NCBI RefSeq assembly: GCF_040054535.1
Contig: NC_090782.1
Coordinates: 17,476,001-17,540,000 of the forward strand
Reading direction: 5' to 3'
Length of the DNA: 64,000 nt
Source of the DNA: Antennarius striatus
Lineage: Eukaryota > Chordata > Actinopteri > Lophiiformes > Antennariidae
Position 1 is the first letter of the stretch; every line of letters starts with the position of its first letter. Of this stretch, positions 56,001 through 64,000 are shown in pieces. The notes below the pieces were generated by a model that was not told the DNA's origin, did not search any database, and saw only the letters and a list, made by a program, of their open reading frames with translations. The position numbers and the translations under genes are program-made.

Positions 56001-56248
56001 TAAGTAATGCAGAGTGGACCTGACTTCACAATTCACCTTTTAGATTATGCTTGTTTCAGGTGAGCGCTTGAAAATTTGACTGACAAAAAAGATGATTGCA
56101 TGGCACAAAGAACTTTTTTAAGGATAGAGGACACATTCAGAGAGTCCAGGAAAGGTGTGGTCGTCATAAACAGGTTTTATACCCAATATTCCATGTTTCC
56201 TGTTATTCCAACCTGCTTCCCTGGCTCTCTGAAGGTCCTCTCCTTCTC

Positions 56249-56541
56249 TCAGGCCTTGGAGAAGGTGGTGGCGGACGTGCCTGGCTGCCCGGGGCTGGCG
56301 CCGTGGTCATCGTGCCAGCGGTCCACACACCGGCGCCGCGCGTTCATAAAGAAGTTGCTGACAGTGCTGAGCTCCAGGCCGAGCTGCTGGGAGATGGTGA
56401 TCTGCATTTCCTTGGATGGACGTTTGTTCTCCTTGAAGATGGCGATAAGTGTGCGGCGCTGCAGGTCGGTGAAGACCAGACGCTGTTTCTTGGGTGCCGT
56501 GTTGCGGTCCTTGTGTTGCTCCTGTTCTTTGCGCTTGCAGG
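56249..56541 (-). CDS. onecut3: onecut3 last exon: ONECUT homeodomain and C-terminus (partial gene)
   Basis: The exon starts after a strong minus-strand acceptor (long pyrimidine tract, then CCACACCAAG) and encodes 96 complete codons, with the first two bases completing a split Ala codon. It encodes ACKRKEQEQHKDRN, then the divergent ONECUT homeodomain (KKQRLVFTDLQRRTLIAIFK ... STVSNFFMNARRR). Phe and Met replace the usual Trp and Gln of helix 3. The end is TSATTFSKA. The RTLIAIF, RRRC and ATTFSKA residues point to ONECUT3 rather than ONECUT1/2. ONECUT proteins bind DNA through one CUT domain plus this homeodomain and act in neuronal, liver and pancreas development. The CUT domain is in exon 1, which lies beyond the right edge, so the intron exceeds 7.4 kb. 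Teleosts have two onecut3 copies and an onecut-like gene, and the copy is not resolved. Confidence 0.95.
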
Positions 56542-56995
56542 CTTGGTGTGGATGGCAGCGGTGGGAGGGATGGGAATGAGAGTGGGAGGCAAAGAGGGGA
56601 AAGAAAACACAAAGCCAGGTAAATATACGAAAGTTACACACATTCATACACCATTAGATGACAACAGACGGTATAGGAAGGTAAAGTAGCTAAATCATTA
56701 GCCAGTACTTAGACACGTAAAAAACTAGTTTATACCCCAGCTGAGATTCTACAGCTCCATCTCTATAGCCATATTAAAGTTGATTTAAAGCTAATCCATG
56801 CCTGCTGCCCAGTGGGAATATTCCTTCCATCCTGTAGAGTGCAGACAGGGACCCAGCCCGCGGTGAGAGAAAGATGGAGTGAGGGGGGGGGCTGGCTGTT
56901 GCCTGCTAGCTGGAGACACTGCTGTTTGATTCAATATTAATGCAGTTTGAGTCGCAATGGGGGACTGAGTGACTGTTGCACAAAAGTAAGCATTT

Positions 56996-57147
<152 letters not shown>

Positions 57148-57768
57148 GAAATGTGAGACAGAGAAGGGACGGATGCGGGGAAAGAAAGGAGAGAAAGGAA
57201 AGAAGTGAGAATGTGGATGGGGTAAGACAAAGTGTGTGCACTTGTGCGCGGATGGAGGAGCCGAAAAGAGGAGCCGAGGAGAGAAGGGAGGGGCAGTGAG
57301 TGAAGGAGAAAGAGAGATATTGACTGACTTTGCTGTAGGAATTGGGGGGTTCTCTGTTGGGACTGAGGTCAGAATCCCCCCCAGCAGGTCTACAGTCTGC
57401 TACTTCAAACATAACACACTGGAGCCCACTCTATTGAGCTCTGAGAGGGTATTTATAACCCACTGGCCCCCCTCCTCAAACACAAACATTGGAGAGGTAC
57501 ATGCACCGGCTGCTACGAGCCCTTTTCCCATACGCAGAGCAATTTTCAAAAGAAAGCACAGCGAGCACACTCCTAGACTTTTTTTTTTGGGGGGGGGGGT
57601 GCTGAGGGCTTGGTGATGTTGTAGGCAACAAACACAGAAATTAATAGTTAATAGAATGTTGTATTGTGGGTAAGTGTGTTGTAACTCAAAGTATTTGTTG
57701 GAGACTGGTGGAAAGCAACAGACGTGCTGCATGAAAAAGATAGAAACGGCACCCAGAGAGGATGTCGA

Positions 57769-57926
<158 letters not shown>

Positions 57927-58153
57927 GGTTAAGGCACCACTTCTGCTGCCACATGTTCCCCTGCTGGCTGAGGATCGAAGTCTTGCCAGAACAGACTGTG
58001 TGTCCCTCTCAGCTTCCCTACTGTCTCAATAAAACAGGAGCAAATTGGAGAGAAAAAGAAAGAGAAAGATGTCGTCCCTGTGGGGTCTCCACCCGCTGCT
58101 TTTTGCTACTGTTTGATACTTTCATACTCACCTTCAATAATGTCTTACTCTCA

Positions 58154-58156
<3 letters not shown>

Positions 58157-58244
<88 letters not shown>
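58157..58244. repeat. Compound (TG)n(TCTG)n microsatellite
   Basis: About 30 bp of TG followed by about 58 bp of TCTG tetranucleotides. Confidence 0.97.
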
Positions 58245-58247
<3 letters not shown>

Positions 58248-60148
58248 TGATACATTTAAGGACACACTTTTTTTTATGTTCCTCGTGTGTGCTTAAGTGT
58301 GTGAATGTGTGTGTTTGGCGGAAGGGGGTGGAGGGTAGGGGTGTGTGTGATTATGCTGAAGTGGCTGGAGCCAAGCAGTGGCGCTGTGTGTCTAATTACA
58401 GTGGAACAGAGCCCATTGATCAGCCATTGCAGTCCAATCTGTTTACTACAGATGTCTAACCTGCAAGCGGGTCCATCCATCATTTTCATATTTCAAATCA
58501 ACACTGCAGCTGCAAGTGGTGTGTCACACAGACGCACACACTTTAATAATATGCCAAAAACAAGTGCATACAGGGTATACGAGTGCACATGTGTCCTTTA
58601 ATTTATTGTAGGATAGAGGACAGTCATAATGAGTTGCAACAGAGGGATGATGATGTCTCTTTATCATTCGTACTTTATTCATATATTTTCAGAAACACAA
58701 TCTCAGTGGATCAAGTTCTTCAGGACAAACCATGAATATTTTAGAAAAGAAATGTGATCACATGATCATGAGATCATTACTTGCATTTATCTTTCACTTA
58801 AGCGAAGTAGCTTAAAATGTGGTGACACAACAAACGCATCTTCTGCCATACAAAGGAAGTTATTTCCCATAATTTAAAGAAACAACTGTCAGCAGCTGAC
58901 TCATATGATGGATTTATTGGAAAAACGACTCATCAATATGAAAACAGAAGCTTTGAAAACACATGCTGGTAAAAAAAAAAATGTGCTTGCAAATTTGGAA
59001 AAGATACTAAAAATCAGGGGATATTTCATATTTCTACACTTACTAGTTTAAAATGAAATATTTGACCTATTCTTAATGCTGCAGATGGATATTGGTTGTG
59101 ATCACCTATAATTCAAACACTGACTGTGATTATTCATATATTTGATGTATTGCAGTCAATGGTACACCGTTGTATTTTATCATATACCATTATAAATAAT
59201 GTTATCCTCATTGGTGGTAAAAAGGATTCCATTCGCAAACTGAAAATGAACACACACTCTTGAATGTTGGCTAAGGTGGTGAAACCTAGAAACTCAAATA
59301 TGAAGATGACGTCTGCAGGAAAACAGAGCAACAACTGCGCACACAAACAAAAACTAACCGAACAAATAAAACGTGCTTTAGTTTGTAAAACTCAATCAAT
59401 AAGTTTTTGTGGGAATAAACCACAACCGAAAAAATCTGATATTTAAAATTGCCAAATACAACTAAAAATCTGAGAAGTCTGTTGATGAGTCATGTTACAG
59501 TGGCAATTTCTAAAAAGGTCCTCATGTGAGGACGTTCTTTTTATTCCAATTAGGCGGACCTGCAACTCATCGGCTCCCTCCAGACCGCAGAATCTACCGC
59601 ATCTGTTCAGTAAAGATTGTCTGGCTTTAAGTTGTGTGGGAGAGGATTTGTCTCCCAGCAGGACGATCAGCCCGCACATGCAGCGAGGATCCCGTTTGAA
59701 GACCGAGGAGGAGCAGCGTTCACACCGCATCACCAGACCGCAACGCACGCACATTATGTGACGTGCGCTCTCTGGCATGCCATGAAAATATTGTAAATTC
59801 TGCGATTACTGGAAATGGTGCAAATTCTAAGTATATACGACATTTTAAGAGTTTCTCATTGCTACAGATTATTTTCTTACACTTTGACTAATTTAACTTA
59901 GAAATATTAAACATGACATAACAATGAGTTTAAGTGTACTGTAACTTTAGGCAACAGTTTATGACATCACCCATTCCTCTCAAAATAATCCTGATTTGAT
60001 GATGGAATAATAGAGTTTACAAAAATTTATGACTATGGATTAATTATTGGAGTCAATCTGTGTTCCCTTTCTTTTACGCAGCTTCAGCCTGCCATGGCTA
60101 GAATATCCTCCCTGTATAGTTTGTGGCCTTTGTTGTCTGTGATTTAAA

Positions 60149-60168
60149 CACACACACACACACACACG

Positions 60169-60217
<49 letters not shown>

Positions 60218-60240
60218 GCACACACAAGCACACACACGCA
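60149..60240. repeat. (CA)n microsatellite, imperfect
   Basis: CA-rich array of about 90 bp with a few CG, TA and AG interruptions. Confidence 0.95.
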
Positions 60241-61536
60241 CCAGCCACCTGACTAAAAATGGTTTTGCACGATTACACTTTTACTCTGTTCATGAAAATT
60301 AATAGAGTTGGCTTTTAAGGCAGACGTATTTTACCTAAGCTTACTTAGTACTAATTACTTCCTTGTGAAGAACATTTGACATTTTCACAGATACTCTCAT
60401 TATGTGTATTTTTCGGCAGTAAATCAACATGAATAGCCCATCTATTAAAAGAAAAGGGGGATTCTTCCAAAATCTATGAATTGATTTGTGTTCAAGAAGC
60501 CAAGACATCTGGGCTGTAAATGCTTGGGAAACTAAGAAATTGGTCCTTGTTTAAATTACAAATTTTAGAACTTCATTCCCTTAAATCTTTTTAGGTCTAG
60601 ATTAAGGCAAAAAACCTCTGACTTTACATCCACAGAGTGACGCCTTTCTTCGCAAGAATTCAGCACATAAAGAGTGACGCAAAACCGATCTTCGCACAAT
60701 GAGCTCTGACCGAGCTTCTCTCTCCACGCACCTCCATCCACGCAGGAGTCGCGTCCTGCCACCTCATCGACCGATTGCTTTGTGCGCCTGCAGTCGGCAG
60801 GTGTCGCTCTCGCTGTGGCCCGTCTGCTCAGGGCGCCATAGCGCGCTGCCTTTGCTACAGGCGTTGGATTTAGTAATCAATATCGATCGATCGGGGAGGA
60901 AGGGGGCCCTGATTACTGAACCAAGCTCAGCGTAGAAAAGAAAAAAATCGATCATTGCAGCTTTTAGAGCTACAGTAGGCACCGAACTGAGAGACGGACA
61001 TAAACTCATGCACAAAGAGCAGCCGGACAATCCTGTTTGGGTATTTTCTGCAGCTGCACCGAGAGAGGACTGTGGTTTCCATCGCTTGTATTTATGGAGC
61101 TGTGAACAGGAGCTGACCTAGTTCGAATGGCTCCCTTGCAAACACACAAAGATTGATTAATCATGTCCATTCTGGGGTTTTAGTCTTTAGTTTTACATTT
61201 TTATCTAATCTCGTAAGGTTATTCCCCATGAATGCAAAGCAGGCGCCCGCTTAATCTCCGTGAATATCATTTATGGAGCCTCCTGAATCGAATTTATGGG
61301 CAAAGCGGTCCTTTTCTCTTAAACTATCAAATTCTTTAATGGGAATTTTTTCGACTTATCCTTTTGGCTTGAAACGGTAACTTATGCCTATTTCTCTTCC
61401 GCTGATGACATTAATATTCTTTGCCTCACGACAAACCAAGCGAGGTTAAGAGAAAGGCCCTGGGTGTTCAATATTGATCGATAGATTCGTGAATAATTCG
61501 TGTGTGAAATTCAGTTCATCCAATTAATTATGCCTT

Positions 61537-61550
61537 GGGGGGGGGGGGGG
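61537..61550. repeat. Poly(G) run
   Basis: Fourteen consecutive G on the plus strand, followed by TGG. Confidence 0.95.
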
Positions 61551-61900
61551 TGGAGACGCAAAAACACACCAGGAAGTAAGCGTGATGACCCGGCTTTCTT
61601 TAGGCAAACTAAAAACCTGAGGGAGGGGGTAAAAGAGGAAAGTAAGTGAACGATCACCTGTTTCTTCTGTACAGCTGCGTCAGGCCTCTCCTGTCGCTGA
61701 ATTTGAGTCCATCTCGAACACTAATCATTTATTGATCATCACTGCCCTTCCTCCTCATAATGAGAAAGTCAAACGGCCTGTAGTGGTGTATAAAACCATG
61801 ATTACGCATCTGCATTTGAAATTATTCCTGCTCCTCGTGGTTTACAAACACCCCTGTCGGTGTGAGGAGCGCTCCCGCAGTCCTCTTTGTAAAAGTGTAA

Positions 61901-61920
61901 GGGAGGGGGGGTGGGGGGGG
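61901..61920 (+). other. G-quadruplex-forming run
   Basis: Nineteen or so G residues broken only by one A and one T give four G3+ tracts with one-base loops, matching the canonical quadruplex pattern. It lies on the template strand of onecut3. Confidence 0.6.
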
Positions 61921-62879
61921 TCAAAGTCTGCTGATTGAATTAATTTACCAATAAACATGTTTACCTGTTCCGGTTCGGCGCGTCACACACACAGCTTCTT
62001 GCTGATAACACTCCTCTCCTCACTAATAATGCATGCGCAGCCTGTTCGCTTGTAGGCGCTCTCCTGTCCACATTAGAAGACGCATCATTGCGCAACGTGA
62101 TATCTGGACTTCTCTATTTATTAAGTAATGTCTCTGCTGTTTCTCGCGGGTTGTTGCCCTGGAGATTGATAGAGAAATATGTATCGCACCCTGTCTCCAT
62201 ATTGTAGCATTTATTTCATACTGGCTGCAGGGCAATGCCAAGCTCCGTCTTTCCCCCATTTCTCTCTCTGTCTCTCTCTCGCCAGGTCCAAACACTCGCA
62301 ACTCAATACTCCTTAATGTAATGAGTGCGAATTGGAGTTAATATACTGATAAAGCAGCACAATTTGTTTGTTTGCCTCTTCCGCGTCTCAGCTGCGAGGC
62401 ATTTCTTTTCCAACACTTCAATAAGCTGGACTCAGTTACACCCTGATCCAGTTCACACACATCTCCTCTCAGCTCAGTCTCCCTTTTGCCTGTCTGCAAC
62501 ATTTTGCTTCTAGACTTGGACACCTTGGATTTCTCAACAAGTCATTAAAGAACAATTTAACGTAATGTCAGTCAGTTTGAAATACACGAGATGCACCTGA
62601 TAAATATAATTTTATTCGGTTCTGTTTTCAACCCAACGTGTTATTAGTAACCCCGTGGTAAACCTAAGAAATTGTTTAGTGCTAAAAAGGAAAATCGATA
62701 ACCAGTAAAGGCTGCTGCCTGTGATGATCACCCTCCTTATGAGGTTTTAGATAATTAAATGCACTGAGCCATTGAGAGAACTATATGACTGAATTTTAAC
62801 TTGCTTTTTTTTGGCAGTTTAATAGCAGCCTTGGTCTGCATGTGCCTCTTATTTGTATGAGTGCCTCCATAGTTAGAGT

Positions 62880-63080
62880 GATACTCTTATCTGCGGTTAT
62901 CATTGATTTCATTTATAATTGCTTTGACCAGCTATGCGTGATATAGCTGGTAATTATCATGAAGCTTTATTTTGCAGAGGCAGGCGTGGGCGTCATTTCC
63001 CACAGACAACAGGTGTGGGCCCGCTCTTGATAAATTCATAATGACAGGCTCGTTTATGAATTTATCAGGAGTGGATTTTA
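62880..63080. promoter_or_regulatory. Candidate conserved enhancer in onecut3 intron 1
   Basis: Within 200 bp there are two perfect inverted repeats, a TAATTA homeodomain core (GGTAATTATC), an E-box CAGGTG and an ATTGATTT ONECUT-like core. This density of non-repetitive developmental factor motifs is typical of conserved non-coding elements at homeobox genes. Conservation itself cannot be seen from one genome. Confidence 0.35.
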
Positions 63081-64000
63081 GAGTGATCAATAAATAAACT
63101 ATTTAACCGCTATAAAATTCATTTCACCTCATGAACCTTATTTACAATTACTATTTAAAAAAAAAAAAAAACCTCTGCTCTGTGGTGGTCTCTTTCGGCT
63201 CCGGTGTCTCGGTGTGCGGGGGAAGAGGCTCTGTGGCCGGTCAATAGTCCCGCATCACACGGATGTGAAACCGGTGGAAAAAATTCGAACCCCCTTTAAC
63301 ATCCTTTTCATGTACTGAGTAGATTTTACAAACTTTATAGAGCTGTGTAAATCAGACATCTGATCATTTTTAGCAAAATAATAATTTAAAAAAAAAAAAC
63401 AGACATGAGTGGAACAAAATCAAAAGAAAGTCGCAGACTTTTTATTTGTCTCACAATTATCACCTTCCTCTCTTGACTAAATATCGAGAGGTCATTTAGG
63501 TTAGAGTTGGCTTTCTTCTGTATTTACGTCATTAACGTTGACGTGTAGAGATTTTGAAATGATTTTATTGAAATATTCTCCTAATATTCAAATGCCAGGT
63601 GTCACTTTTCTGTTAATTTCTTATTTGTCGAAGGAAGATCAAGTCGTGATCTGCAGTGTGACGAGACCGTGTATTGTCCTCAGACAGGTGTTCAATATGC
63701 AGGAATTTTCCAGGTTCAATTCAATACTGTTCTCATTCAATCATACGAGAGTTAACAGAGATATTTCCAGACAGCACTTATTGCTGCGACTTAATTGGGT
63801 TTTATTTGGTTTATTTTCTCTGATGCTAAATAAATCATCTTGGATTGAAATAAATGACGACTGTTTGTTATTCCATATGCGTTAGAATATTTTACTGATA
63901 GGTTTATTTATTTATCTGGGTTTATTGTGTGTAATTCGTAAGGGTATGTTTATAATTTTATTCTTTATTTATTCACACTATGATGAACGTAAAATACGAA

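Noticed and set aside
56307..56689. Alternative frames on both strands over the onecut3 homeodomain exon, up to 197 codons
   Set aside because: The minus-strand homeodomain frame is unmistakable. The others arise from its GC-rich codon use.

Overview
The window looks like teleost fish (probably acanthomorph) genomic DNA. It has spliced vertebrate genes with GT-AG introns, many long (CA/TG)n arrays, fish-type tRNA-derived SINEs, an RTE-like LINE tail, and PIF/Harbinger, hAT and Tc1-type relics. All calls come from reading the sequence. No database search was run, and orthologue names rest on remembered family features plus gene order.

Layout. 1-8518 is non-coding upstream DNA rich in microsatellites. 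8519-12.67 kb is lingo3 (+), an intronless coding exon for an LRR-Ig neuronal membrane protein with a 2.2 kb 3' UTR. 16.6-20.0 kb and 22.0-23.7 kb hold two NFIL3/E4BP4-like bZIP repressor genes, both on the minus strand. The first has a 50-nt first coding exon that is easily missed, and the second has a non-coding first exon. 23.8-31.3 kb is mostly anonymous, with a dead Tc1-like transposase and a SINE-like piece. 31.37-48.93 kb is a complete 27-coding-exon P4-ATPase (ATP8B subfamily, 1158 residues, all catalytic motifs intact), probably atp8b3. From 49.28 kb to beyond the right edge lies onecut3 on the minus strand: a long probable 3' UTR, the homeodomain exon (56249-56541), and at least 7.4 kb of intron. 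The CUT-domain exon is outside the window.

The genes are not an operon. The set LINGO + ATP8B + ONECUT matches human 19p13.3 (LINGO3, ATP8B3, ONECUT3) and its whole-genome-duplication relatives. This supports the names and suggests the NFIL3-like pair is an old member of the block missing from human 19p13.3.

The most notable signals are: a (TG)74-T3-CAG 3' splice site in atp8b3, resembling the CFTR exon 9 (TG)m(T)n arrangement; a three-deep nest of DNA transposons in atp8b3 intron 24, beside a LINE tail with a perfect 19-bp target-site duplication; overlapping convergent poly(A) signals between atp8b3 and onecut3; paired miR-9 and let-7 seed sites in the onecut3 3' UTR; and two perfect inverted repeats in a candidate onecut3 intronic enhancer.
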